Part shown: piece after piece, positions 31,101 to 41,822 of the stretch
Layout: the number at the start of each line of letters is the position of its first letter
Numbering within the stretch: the stretch's first letter is position 1
From: Neoceratodus forsteri
Taxonomy: Eukaryota; Chordata; Ceratodontiformes; Ceratodontidae
Length of the DNA stretch: 64,000 nt
Direction of reading: 5' to 3'
Assembly: GCA_016271365.2 (NCBI GenBank)
Contig: CM057451.1
Coordinates: 371,339,501-371,403,500, forward strand
Made by a program: the position numbers and the translations under genes
The notes under the pieces: generated by a model
Databases searched by the model: none
Seen by the model: the letters and a program-made list of their open reading frames with translations, nothing else
What the model was told of the DNA's origin: nothing

Positions 31101-31689
31101 TGGAGCAACCTTCTGTAGCTGTGTGGCTAACTGCTACTGGGGAAATTTCTACCCCCTTTTCATTAGTCTCCCCATCTGGAGACACAGGCTGGGGAACCAG
31201 CCTCCCAGTGGTTTTCACAATGGCTTCTGTGGGGTCCAGGGAACTACAATTTTCCTTTGCTGCTTGGCTATGGGTAACTACACACACCATCCCCTGTTTG
31301 TGATTGTTGCCCAGGATCACATTCACTGTTAAGGTTTTGGCTACAGCCACCTGTTGCACAGTTCCCCCTGTTTCACCCCAGTCTAGGAGAACACTAGTGA
31401 GGGGCAATGTTTTCTTCCCACCAGTAAAGTCTTGTACAGCAACGTATTTATTGGGTATAAGCTGACCAGGCTGTACCAGATCCCCTTTTACCAATGTCAG
31501 GGAAGCCATTGTGTCCCTTAACCCTTGCATCTGTACACCATTCACCATGACTGGGTGCATGTGTTCCCTTATGTTCAGAGGCATGCTTCCAGGGACACAC
31601 AAACAACTCACTTCTTTCCTAGCAGCACTTTGCATATTGATTGTCCGTTTGGGACACTGTCTGGCAATATGCCCAGTTTCTTTACACAA
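31101..31689 (-). pseudogene. Zinc knuckle and aspartic protease of the minus-strand LTR element
   Basis: The frame starts with CKETGHIARQCPK, the second half of a CCHC zinc knuckle (the preceding CWL lies beyond a frame break at about 31690). The protease follows: VMVNGVQMQGLRDTMASLTL. Retropepsins need D-T/S-G; here the Gly is Met, which should abolish activity. TSVLLDWGETGGTVQQVAVA and LTVNVILGNN follow, the flap and ILG/LLG segment. The rest is a linker to integrase. Confidence 0.82.
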
Positions 31690-32967
31690 CCAACATTCAT
31701 TTCTTTTCTCAGAGAAATCTTTTCTCTAAAACCTGGGGCTAACTGGTTTTGGTGGAGGCAGTGAGGGTTTTAGTTGCCCTGAAGGTGCGCTTTTCCCTTT
31801 CTGCACTGCCACACCCGCCCCATTCGCTCTCAGAGCAGGTCTGCTCTTGGCATAGCGGTCCGAGGTTCAGCAGCCTCTTGCACTGTTTTGGGATCTCGGT
31901 CCTCCAGCCAGGTTTTCAGCTCTGCTGGGCATGCCCAGAAAACTGTTCACAAAATCACATTTTCAATTTTATCAACAGAGTTTGCTTCAATTCCTTCCCA
32001 CCAACGTTTTAAAAACTGACGTTGTTTCATGGCTAGCTCCTCGTAGCTCATGTCAGGGCTTCTCCTGAGCTTATGGAATTTAGCTCTGTATGATTCAGCA
32101 GTTAATTCAAATTTTTTTAACAGTGTAGCTTTAAGTTTGCTGTAATCATTACTGTCCTCATTGTCCATTTGACCCAATGCATCCCGAGCTTTCTCAGTAA
32201 GTAGCTGGGATAGCTGGAAGCTCCAGGACTCCCTAGGAATTTAGCCTGAATACAAACTTTTTCAAAAGAATTTAAAAAGGCATCCATATCCTCCCCCTCT
32301 TTAAACTCAGCTATCAATTTGGAATTCAATTTGTAACCCAGTCCTGTAGTCCCAGTTAAACCCAAGCCACTTACCTGCTCTGGTGCTGGTGGTTAGAGTC
32401 GTAGCTTCTTCAGTTCATGTTGCTTCTAGCGCTCACACTCCTCACAGTCAGCCTCCTGCTGTTCCCGCTCTGCCTCTCGGCATTCTCACTCTGCCTCTCA
32501 GTGTTCTCGCTCTGCCTCTCGGTGTTCTTGCTCCCTCTTTTCCTCTGTAGCTTGCTGTTCTCGCTCTGCCTCTCAGTGGTCTCGCTCAGCCTTCTCCTCT
32601 GCAACTCACTGTTCTCACTTCTCTTCTCTCCTCTCTGGAACTCCAGCTCCATTCTGCACAACTCAATCTGCAGCCTCAGTACTTCTGGATCCAGGACACT
32701 GGTGACCTTCCCCTGCTGCTGTGGCCCTTTGCTGACAGTGGCCCTGCTGCCCTCATCGGATCTGGACACTGCACTGGCTGCTAGCCCTTCCACATTCAAG
32801 GTTTGGTCCCTTACAGTCACTGTCTGTGACTCAATGCTCAGGGTATCTGCTACCATCAGGGCATCCACGAGGTTCTGTTTGGTGACATTCACCTCGTACG
32901 GGACTCCTCTGTCCCTGCACAAGTGCTTTAAGTAGTCTACAGTGTGCCCACTGTAGTTGGAAGCCAA
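31690..32967 (-). pseudogene. gag of the minus-strand LTR element, SAP-like N-terminus and SCAN-like core
   Basis: Forms the particle that packages the RNA. The 32967-32410 frame begins DYLKHLCRDRGVPYEVNVTK, resembling a SAP DNA/RNA-binding helix pair. It then has LRLQIELCRMELEFQRGEK and a run of seven-residue repeats (TERQSEN). After a frame break, LNSKLIAEFKEGEDMDAFLN and FEKVCIQAKFLG form the first gag-core helices. In another frame KKFELTAESYRAKFHKLRRS, LAMKQRQFLKRWWEGIE and VDKIENVIL follow, with EQFSGH after a stop. This helical block has the spacing of the SCAN domain, which is known to derive from Gmr1-like gag. I chose the ATG at 32967 because it directly begins the SAP-like region about 215 bp inside the 5' LTR. 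Confidence 0.82.
32440..32600 (-). repeat. 21-bp coding tandem repeat in gag
   Basis: On the plus strand CTCTGCCTCTCGG(C/T)(A/G)TTCT recurs with a 21-bp period. On the coding strand this is the seven-residue unit TERQSEN. It looks like a slipping charged coil. Confidence 0.8.
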
Positions 32968-33182
32968 CTTCTTCCCTAACTATGGCTACTCTGACTTGCA
33001 CTTAGAAAAAAAAATACAACAGGTAGAAACTTGATTGTAAGCCACGTGATATAGTTCTGTTTCCTTTTAAAAAAAATAAATCACTGCCCTTTCTTTGCAA
33101 ATGAGCTGTACAGTATCAAGCTGATACACTGAACAATAAAAGCTTGTAATACCAAACTTATGCACACCACTGCCAACCAATC

Positions 33183-34333
33183 TGTCACAAACCCACTCAG
33201 CAGGTCAGGGCCTCTGCTCCCACAGTGTCAACCTCAGAGCACAGTCTTGTGAACAGGAACAGAACAGGGTAACCCTCCTGTCTGTTTTGTGGGTTTGAAT
33301 CAACCTTTGGGCTCAAGTTCTGGAGGGATTCAAACTGTGAGCCTCTTGCTAGCGTACCAAATTGTACAGGCTCAGATAATTCTGCTCTTCAGGGAAATGC
33401 CAGGTATCTTTTGCCTACGGGCACCTAACCAGGTGTACAAAATTAACCCTTAAGCACTCTATGAAAGACCTCAGATAAACTCTTACCTTTTTCCCAGTTT
33501 GGTATTACCATTAAGCTATTGTGCAGTGTCACTTTAACTATATATGCTTCACTTGTCAAAGAAAGAATTTCAAAGGCACACCAAGAAGTCTCTTTAAAAT
33601 AGAGGTTTACTTTAAAATAGATAAAAATGTAAGATGTAAATGCAGAACAATATATCACAAAACCATACAATCACTTAAAAAAAACAAGGTTATAAATACA
33701 AACAAAATCTCCTACCACAGTACACTTAGACTTGTCTTTCTAATGTATAGCTTCTAACAGTACCTGATGTTGCTTTTTCAGAGTCCAAACATGTATATCC
33801 ATAAAAGTCAGTCACAGCATAATAAAAAAAAAAACTGTCTTGAGCCTGCCTTCTCCATGATGTCACCCAGTTCCTCCACTGTTTATTAAAAATTATACAA
33901 CTGGGATGTCTTATCAAGCAGGAGGTAAATTAAATAGGTGACATCAGCTAAAACTAATTTCCCCATACGACTTCCCAATCAAGTCTGTGATTTTCCAGTA
34001 TATTCTTTATTCCATGAGTAGTTCCTGCTTCATAGACATCAAAGGAACATTTATGACTTAGCACCTAAGTGACATAACCTGTATTCTTCCTCTAAACGTT
34101 ATAAAAGTTTATGATTTCCATCCTAGCAGCTGGCAGCTACAATTAAGCTAGATAAACAGGAGATCCTTAATTTGTGTCTCTTCTAGCCTGTAATTATCTC
34201 CTGGCTTTTAGGTTAACAACTTGTAGTTGAAACCTGGGAGGAGGGTCATCATGTCTAATGATAGACACTCAATAACCATTTTTATATTACAAAAAATCAT
34301 AGAGTAATCAGAACCAGCTGTCCAAGCATCACA
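33183..34333 (-). repeat. 5' LTR of the minus-strand LTR element
   Basis: 1151 bp, the partner of 27005-28149. Just inside it the sense strand reads GATTGGTTGGCAGTGG. TGG three bases after the LTR may be the start of the primer binding site, but I cannot assign the tRNA. Confidence 0.92.
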
Positions 34334-34338
34334 AAAGG

Positions 34339-36930
34339 GTCCAGGAGATGATACATAGGAGTAACTGTGCTTCCTCAAGCTTCCCTGGAACTAGGTTGTC
34401 CCTTTCCCCAACTACCAGGATCCCCTTATGCCTATCCCATGCATTGTTAAATCCTGTAATCATTTCTACTCCCATCACCACCTCTTCTGGCAGGCTGTTT
34501 CATTGTCCACCACCGTCTCTGTGAAGTAGTACTTTCTCACCTTCCCTCTGAACCTCTCTCCCTCCAGTTTCATCCCATGTCCCCTGCTCCTGGAACATCT
34601 TTTTCTTTGAAAAATTGTGTTTTCCTGCACCTTTTTCTTCCCTGTGAGGTACTTATATGTCTCAATCATATCCCCCCTCTCCCTCCTCTCTTCCAAGGAG
34701 TACATATTTAAGTCTTTCAACCTGTCCTCACAGGGTTTGTGATGTAATACTTGCACCACATTGGTTGCCCTCCTCTGAATTGCCTCCACCCTGTCTATGT
34801 CCTTAAGTAGGCAAGGCCTATAGATCCAGAACTGGACACTGTACTCGAGGTGTGGCCTCACTAACGTCCTGTACAGTGGAATTATGACCTCCATTTTCCT
34901 GCTGGTGATACCCCTGCCTATGCATCCCAGCATCCTGTATGCTTTTCCTGCTGCCTTGTCGCACTGACTCCCTACCTTGAGGTCATCAGAGATGATAACC
35001 CCTAGGTCCCTTTCCTGCTTGGAGCATTCTATATCCCCCCAGCTGATATGTTGTTCCTGGGTTTTTGTGCCCCATGTGCATTATCTTACACTTTTTCCAT
35101 TAAATCTCAACTGCCAATCCCTTGACCAGTCCTCAAGCTTCTGCAGATCTCTCCTCATTCTATCCACACTCTCCAGCATGTCCACCGTGCTGCGGAGCTC
35201 TGTGTCATCAGCAAACAGGCTAATCTTCCCTTCTAGGTCCTCTGTAATGTCACTGATAAAGATACTGAACAGGACTGGACCCAGCACTGATCCCTGTGGA
35301 ACCCCACTAGTCAATTTTCCCTCTGTGGAGTGACAGCCATTTACTACCACCCTCTGTGTCCTGCTATCCAGCCAATTTTCCACCCACTTCACCACCATCT
35401 TACCCACTCCCATGTTCCCCAACTTTTTTAACAGCTTTCTATGTGGCACAGTGTCAAAGGCCTTGCTGGTCCAGGTAGGCAACATTCACTGCCCCCCCAA
35501 TCCACCTCAATTGTCACCCAGTTGAAGAACTCAATGAAGTTAGTCTGGTACAACCTCCCTCCAGTAAAACCATGTTGCCTTGAGTCCTGTAGACTGTTGG
35601 CAACCAGGTGTTCCACTATTCTTTCCTCCAGTAGTGTTTCCATGATCTTCCCCACTACTGATGTCAGGCCGACTGGTCTGTTGTTTCCTGTTGTCTCTCT
35701 GTTTCCACTTTTGTATAGGGGGACTACATCAGCTCCCCTCCAGTCTTTGGGTACCTCTCCTCTTTCCAGTGACAGGCTGAACAGGGTTGCCAGAGGTTCC
35801 ACCATCACCTCTCTTAGCTTCCTCAGCACCCTGGGGTGTACCTTATCCGGTCCCATAGCCATATCGACTCTTATTCTTTCAAGTTCTCTTAGGACCCTTT
35901 CCATTGGAAAAGGACTTGTATCCATTTCTGTGCTCTTTCTACCCTTTCTATTCCTTTCTGGCCCATTTCCTGCCCCGTCCTCTGTAAAGACTGAGTGGAA
36001 GTATCTGTTCAGTATGTCTGCTTTGAGGTTGTCATCCTCCACTCTACAGCCATCCTCCTCTTTCTGCCTCACTATCCCTCCCTTTGCCTTCCTTTTTTCT
36101 CTGATGCACCTGTAAAAGGTTTTGTCCCCCCTCATCACTGATTTTGTGATGTGTTCTTCTGTTTGTGCCTTGGCTTCCCTTACTGCCCTCCCTTTGTTTC
36201 TCCTGGTACCGCTCCCTGTCCCCTTCTGCCTGTGTCTTTTTGTACTGTTTGAATGCGATTTTTTTTTGCTTTCACTTTCTCAGCTACCTCCTTGGAATGC
36301 CATAATGGTCTCCTCTTCCTTTTCCTCTTGCTAACCTGTTTTACACAGAGTTGTGTCGCCTTTGTTATCCCAGATTTGAACACCACCCACTGTTCCTCCA
36401 CCCCTGTTTTCCTCCCTGTTCCAGCTAATGCCTCTACTACACATTTCCCCATTTTTTCCAAATCTGACCTCCTAAAGTTAAGGATTCTTGTTCTTGTGTG
36501 GCTGGATTCTGCCCCTTCAGTTATCTCAAACCCCACTGACTGGTGATCACTGTTTCCCAGGTGCTCCCCTACTATGACCCCTGTCACACTGTCCCCATTT
36601 GTGAGCACCAGGTCCAGTATTGCCATCTCCTGGGTGGATTCTATGACCAGTTGCTTAAGGAAAGCTCCCTGTAGGGAGTCCAGGATAAACCTGCTCCTGG
36701 TTGTTGCTGCTGGGTGGAGGTTCCAGTCTACATCTGGTATATTGAAGTCACCAATCAGCACTAACTCCCCCTTGTGCACCATCCTTTGGATAGCCAGCAT
36801 CATCTACCTATCTAGCTCCTCCACTTGGCCTGGTGGTCTGTATAGTACCCCTGTGTGGATGGCCGACCCTGTTCTTCTTTCTAGCTTAACCTACAGTATC
36901 TCCCCCCTCCTTGATGGATGATTGATTCTC
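34339..36930 (-). mobile_element. CR1-type LINE, endonuclease to 3' region
   Basis: A long but frameshifted CR1 ORF2 on the minus strand. The endonuclease (36803-36180) has LVLIGDFNIPDVDWN, ILDLVLTNGDSVTG and GNSDHQSVGF, so the catalytic Asp and His residues are present. RT pieces: TFYRCIREKRKAKGG, DMAMGPDKVHPRVL (36138-35428), then [33 protein letters not shown] and SLFADDTELRSTVD (35485-35081). The thumb region follows: RPHLEYSVQFW and SLEERRERGDMIETYKYL (34933-34475). Its protein differs noticeably from family 1 (DDTEL against DDTKI). The 3' end abuts the LTR element, whose insertion lies at or in the CR1 3' UTR. Confidence 0.85.
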
Positions 36931-36934
36931 TGAC

Positions 36935-37955
36935 AGAAGTCAGCTGCTACAGATCAGCACAAACCAAGGGAAAAAAGTTGAGGTCATGACCAGTTTCAAA
37001 TACCTCGGGGTCCATCTTGACCAAGAGATGACATACAGACCCCATATCGACTCCATAACCCGGAACATCCACCAAAAGCTTGGCCTCCTCTACCGTCTGG
37101 GGAACTCACTATCCTGCGTTGCACATCGAGCAATTGCCAGCTGCAGTCTTCTCCCCTCCATTCTGTATGGGGCTCCTCTACTGCAGTTCCTCAGAGAGAT
37201 GGAATTCAATAAACTTACCGTCCTCTATAACAGGTGGCTCGCTTCACCACAAACTCCTCTCCTAGGAGGCATCATTGTGAGGCACTTAAGGAACTTAACT
37301 GGCCCTCTCTTCAGCACAAACTAGCCTACCCCGTCGCCTGCCTTGCCTTCAAGTTCTCTACCCTTGGTCCCCGTCCCCATCTTAATGGACTACTCTCCAC
37401 CAAAGTACAATGCCGAACCCTACGATCATCTGCAAATCACCTCCTTGACATCCCTCGAATTTGCTCCAACCAAGGCAAATGCTCCTTCAAATTTGCTGCC
37501 TCCCACCTATGGAACTCCTTACCAGCTAGCTTGACTGGCTCATCCACCCTTAGCCAATTCAAGTCCGGGCTCAAAGTATATCTTCTCAATCTCAGCCTCT
37601 GTGGCTGCAACTGTTAGCTCCCGAGCCCATTTCTCAGTTCTGTTCACAATGACTTGAACCTCCCTTCTTCTTGGATGTATCTAACATGATGTTTTTCTGT
37701 GATTGTCTCAAATCCCTACTAAACTGATGTGTAACCTGATGTCATGTACTGCTAAAAAGAGCCAGAACGTTAACCTACTTTTACCCCTGTAACCTGTTGC
37801 TAATGTATATTTGTGTAATTATTGTAACTACTGTAAAGAATGCTATTATGTGTCTTTTTCTGTAACTAATTCCGGGTTGCCCCTGAAAAAGGGACCTCTG
37901 GTCTCAGTGGGCTTACCCGGTTACCAAAATCCAAATAAATAAATAAATAAATCGT
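36935..37955 (+). mobile_element. Jockey-group LINE 3' end, copy 4
   Basis: 5'-truncated. The 36986-37324 frame has FKYLGVHLDQEMTYRPHI, LGLLYRLGNSLSCVAHRAI and PSILYGAPLLQFL. The 37234-37617 frame has HCEALKELNWPSLQHKLA, FKFAASHLWNSLPASLTGSS and SQFKSGLKVYLLN, ending GCNC. The 3' UTR has a GGGACC-TCT-GGTCTC hairpin (37891-37905) and an (AAATAAAT)n tail at 37932-37955. Domain order is the same as in copies 1-3. One frameshift near 37240. Confidence 0.85.
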
Positions 37956-38115
37956 TTGAATTCCATACCATTATGGGAGAAATTATGCCCCCCCCACCTC
38001 CTGGAGATGCTCTGACAAAGTATCCAGAAACAAAATGAAACACCTGACTCATTCAAATCTACCTTCATTTCCCTCATTCCAAAACCAGAGAAGGATCATG
38101 AAAACCAAAACTGAA

Positions 38116-38226
38116 AACTACGGCCAATTGTTATACTTCACAATTAATATAAAATATTTTTCAAAACATTAACTACAGACCAATTGCTATACTTCATAAT
38201 GAATCTAAAATATTTTCCAAAACATT
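38116..38226 (+). repeat. 55/56-bp tandem duplication in L1 RT
   Basis: AACTACGGCCAATTG at 38116 and AACTACAGACCAATTG at 38171 begin two adjacent copies, each ending in TTTTC-AAAACATT. The period is not a multiple of three, so it breaks the frame. Confidence 0.85.
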
Positions 38227-38306
38227 AAACAATAGAATCTTACCTTATTTACAAAGGATAATCCTGCATAACCAAGCATTCCTACTAGATAGATACATGC
38301 CGGGCA

Positions 38307-39812
38307 TAGAAACATAGAATCTGATGGCAGATAAGGACCGCTTGGCCCACCCAGTCTGCCCATTTCCCTACCTAATGGATAAGTTGCAGATCTTAGTTAA
38401 CCAACAGCCTACTTCCTCCTACCCCACCCCCTAGAATTGCCTTATGTCTGTCTCTTGCATTCTTGAATTCCCCCACTGTTTTTAACTCCACAACCTCCTC
38501 AGGAAGGCTGTTCCATGCATCCACAACCCTCTCCATGAAAAAATACTTCCTCACATTACCTCTGAGCTGTCCCCTTCTATCTTCAAATTATGCCTCCTTG
38601 TTCTTGCACACCTCTTTTTCTGAAAGATGCTACCCTCTTGGACTTTGTTGATTCCCTTGAGGTACTTGAAAGTTTCTATCATGTCCCCCCTGCCCCTCCT
38701 TTCCTTGAGGGTATACATATCAAGCTCCTTAAGTCTCTCTTCATATGTCTTCTGGTGCAGATCCTGCACCATTTTTGTTGCCCTCCTCTGGACTGCCTCC
38801 ATCCTGTCTATGTCCTTGGGGAGACTGGGTCTCCAGAACTGCACACAGTACTCCAGATGGGGTCTCACTAGCTGTCTGCACAGAGGGATAACAAGTTCCT
38901 GTTTTCTACTGGTGATGCCTCTCCCTATACATCCCAGTATCCCCCTAGCCCTCCTTACTGCCTCTCACATTGTTTGCCCACCTTTAGGTCATCTGATATG
39001 GCTACCCCCAGGTCTCTTTCCATTTTTGTTGTTGTTAATATCTCACCCCCATTGTGTACTCTTCCCCTGGGTTTTTGTTTCCCAGGTGCATTACTTTGCA
39101 CTTCTTAGCATTGAATCTAAGTTGCCATACATCTGACCATTCCTCTAATCTTGCCAAGTCCCTTCTCATCCTTTCCACCCCACCTTGTGTATCAACCCTG
39201 TTGCAGAGCTTTGTGTCATCTGCAAAGAGACATACTTTTCCTTCCAGTCCCTCTGCAATGTCACTTATAAAGACATTGAAGAGGACCGGTCCTAGAACTG
39301 AACCCTGCAGTACCCCACTAGTAACCCCCCTTTCTTCAGAGTGGACTCTGTTTACTATTACCCTCTGTGTCCTGTTGTCCAGCCAATGTTTTACCCAGGC
39401 TATCACCCTGGGACCCACTCCCAGGCTGGCTAACTTGTATATTAATCTTTTGTGTGGGACTGTGTCAAATGCCTTGCTAAAGTCTAGGTAGGCCATGTCC
39501 ACAGCCCCTCCCATATCTGCTACTTTGGTCACCCAGTCAAATAAATCTATCAGATTCATCTGACATGACCTTCCTGCTGTGAATCCATGCTGCCTTGGGT
39601 CCTGTGCCCCTCTGGCCTCTAGGTACTCAACAGTTCTTTCCTTCAGAAGTGATTCCATCATTTTCCCCATCACTGAGGTTAAACTAACTGGTCTGTAGTA
39701 TTCTGCCTCTGCCCTGCTCCCACTTTTGTGAAGTGGAATAACATCTGCCCTCCTCCAGTCCTCAGGTACCACGCCACCCTCCCATGATTTGTTGAAGAGG
39801 GTAGTCAGTGAC
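38307..39812 (-). mobile_element. CR1 LINE (family 1), 5'-truncated, inserted in L1
   Basis: The 3' end (low coordinate) starts CATAGAAACATAGAATCTG. The RT frame 39772-39035 reads [70 protein letters not shown] and CLFADDTKLCNRVD, with intact Asp and FADD boxes. The thumb lies at 38868-38551 ([12 protein letters not shown]). The left flank ends L1 RYMPG and the right flank resumes DYVRFNVLLNTYKK, so the insertion point is inside L1 RT. No target duplication. Confidence 0.88.
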
Positions 39813-40499
39813 TACGTAAGGTTCAATGTATTATTGAATACATACAAAAAAGGAAAACCGAAGCAATATTGATTAGCCTAGATGCCTTTAAGGCTTTCGA
39901 TATAGTGGAGTGGCATTGTCTATTTTTTGCATTTAAAAAGTGAGGTTTGCAAATTGAAAGAATTAACTGGATAGGTGCCCTGCATGACTCCCCTAAATCA
40001 CGGGTTAAGATAAACTGCATACTTACCAGTAGTTTTGAATTGTTTTGGGAGAGTCAGACAGGGCTGCACTCTTTCACCAACGTTATTAGTTTTGGCATTA
40101 GAAACCCTATTATCAGAAACTAGATCTAATGTAAACATAAATGGAAATGAATATGGGAAATGAAACCATTAAACTACAAGATGATGCGGATGATCTACTC
40201 CTATTAGAATATCCAAACAACAGTTTAAAAGAAGTCAAAAAAATAATTTTTCCAGTGTATCAAGGTATACGATTACCAAAACTAAAGTAGAAATTCTTTC
40301 CTTCCACATGAATATATGAATACACTTCTTTTAAAACTCTTTGGTAACCTGGTAAGGCCCACTAAGCATAAGTGACTGTTTTCAGGGGCTACCCAGGAGC
40401 ACTGTGGAGATTAATTGTCTTGATACTCTTTGTAATGAATCTATTACTTATTGTCAGTGCCTCACTATCTGTAACTAAACCCGGGTCGCCCCTGTATAG

Positions 40500-41690
40500 T
40501 ATTGTGGATGTGCTGTATTTAGACTTCAGCAAGGCCTTGATTCAGTGCCTCATGGGAGGCTGGGGGTAAGTTGCAATATGTGGCGGCAGAGACAAAGATG
40601 GTAAATTGGATTGTGAACTGGCTGAAGGGGGAGGCAGCAACAGAGGGTGGGGTGGCACGGTCTTCCCCAAGAACGGGTGACAAGCGGGGTGCCACAGATC
40701 TCAGTCCTGGGTCCGGCGTTGTTTGGGTTATTCGTATCGGATATCTCACATGGCATTAGGAGCAAGATCAGTATGTTCGCAAATGATACCAAGATAGGAG
40801 TGGATGACACAGATGGATGGCAGAGGCTACAGGAGAACCTGATTAAACTGGAAGAGTGGTCAGAAAAGTGGCAATTGAGATTCAATGTGAAGAAATGCAG
40901 GGTTATGCACTTCGGAGCAAGGAACCCAGGGAGGAGCTACCAGTCAGGGAGGGGTTCAGGCAGAGGTCACAGAGGAGGAGGAGAAGGTCCTGGGGTGATC
41001 ATAATGGGTAACAGGAACAACTCAGCTCAGTGCAGGAAGGTTGCAGCTAAGGCCAACAAGATGCTGAGTGTACTGCGAGAGGAATCTCATCCAGAAATAG
41101 GAATGTGATCCTGATGCTGTACAAGTCACTAGTCAGGTCACATTTGGAGCACTGTGTGAAGTTCTGGCTTCCCTTTCTGAAGAAGGATATCAGATTGCTG
41201 GAGGGAGTGCAGTGTAGGGCAACTGAGATGATCCAGGGGCTGGAGGTCAAATCCTATGAGGACAGGCTGACTGAGTTGAATATGTACACCCTGGAGGAGA
41301 GGAGAGATCGGAGAGATATGATTAAGACCTTCAAATATTTGAAGGGGATTAACAAAATGGGCACAGAAGAGATATTTAAGCTGAGAAAAGGGACACCAGA
41401 GCGCATGGACTCAGGATGAAGGGTGGAAGATATCGGAGAGATGAGGAGGCATTTTTTCACAAAGAGGGTGGTGGAGAAATTGAACACTCTACCTGAGGAG
41501 GTGGTATCCTGTAGCATAGTGGGCAGTTTTAAAAAGGCATGGGACAGGTGCGACGGGGGGTAAATGTAAGGGAGGGAGAGGAAGGGGCAGCTGCAATATA
41601 AGGGTGCTAGCTATGCATTCGGACAGACTAACTTGATAGACTGTAAGGCCTGTTTCTGCTGCTAGATTCGTATGTTCATATAAATAAAAT
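40500..41690 (+). mobile_element. CR1-like LINE (family 2) fragment
   Basis: RT palm to 3' end. It starts VLYLDFSKAL, then VTSGVPQISVLGPALFGLFV and SMFANDTKIGVDD. The catalytic box is FAND instead of FADD, so it is inactive. Then KWQLRFNVKKCRVMHFGARN and [19 protein letters not shown]. The thumb at 41105-41419 reads LVRSHLEHCVKFWLPFLKKD and [19 protein letters not shown]. It matches the family at 58445-61090 more than family 1. The 3' end is TTCGTATGTTCATAT. Bases 40380-40498 resemble a Jockey-group LINE 3' UTR (CTGTAACTAAACCCGGGTCG), so the 5' junction is a chimaera or neighbour. Confidence 0.8.
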
Positions 41691-41699
41691 AAATATGTA

Positions 41700-41822
41700 A
41701 ATGAGTGACTTGCTCAGGGTCACACAGTATGCAATTGGAGGTTGTGGAAATCGAACCCATGTCTGCTGGATGCACCAAACTCATTCACAGCTCATTACTC
41801 TAACTTCTAGGCTATGCTGTGA
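41700..41822 (-). mobile_element. MIR-like tRNA-derived SINE fragment
   Basis: On the minus strand it reads ACAGCATAGCCTAGAAGTTA, then ATGGGTTCGATTTCC (B box), then ACTGTGTGACCCTGAGCAAG and TCACTCATTTA. These match the order of the MIR consensus head (ACAGTATAGCATAGTGGTTA, GGGTTCGAATCCC, GCTGTGTGACCTTGGGCAAG) as I remember it. The 3' part of MIR is missing. Confidence 0.7.

Larger units (their letters stand above)
27005..34333 (-). mobile_element. Gmr1-like Ty3/gypsy LTR retrotransposon, complete domain set
   Basis: LTRs at 33183-34333 (5') and 27005-28149 (3'), with ends TGTGA...TGACA in the sense direction. Perfect AAAGG target duplications flank it (27000-27004 and 34334-34338). Reading down the minus strand the order is SAP-like gag, SCAN-like gag, zinc knuckle, protease, integrase zinc finger, integrase core, GPY-like segment, reverse transcriptase, RNase H, polypurine tract. 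Integrase before RT is the copia-like order known for Gmr1-like elements, unlike ordinary Ty3/gypsy. Several stops and substitutions make it inactive. Confidence 0.92.

Noticed and set aside
32417..32935. 172-codon plus-strand Leu/Cys-rich frame that resembles a signal or membrane protein
   Set aside because: It is the antisense of the charged gag repeat region; the minus-strand frame has recognisable gag features.
35441..36115. 224-codon plus-strand frame
   Set aside because: Antisense of the CR1 endonuclease/RT frames at 36138-35428.
41700..41822. A genuine mammalian MIR indicating a mammalian host
   Set aside because: The 3' part differs from MIR and the surrounding element set is not mammalian; called MIR-like only.
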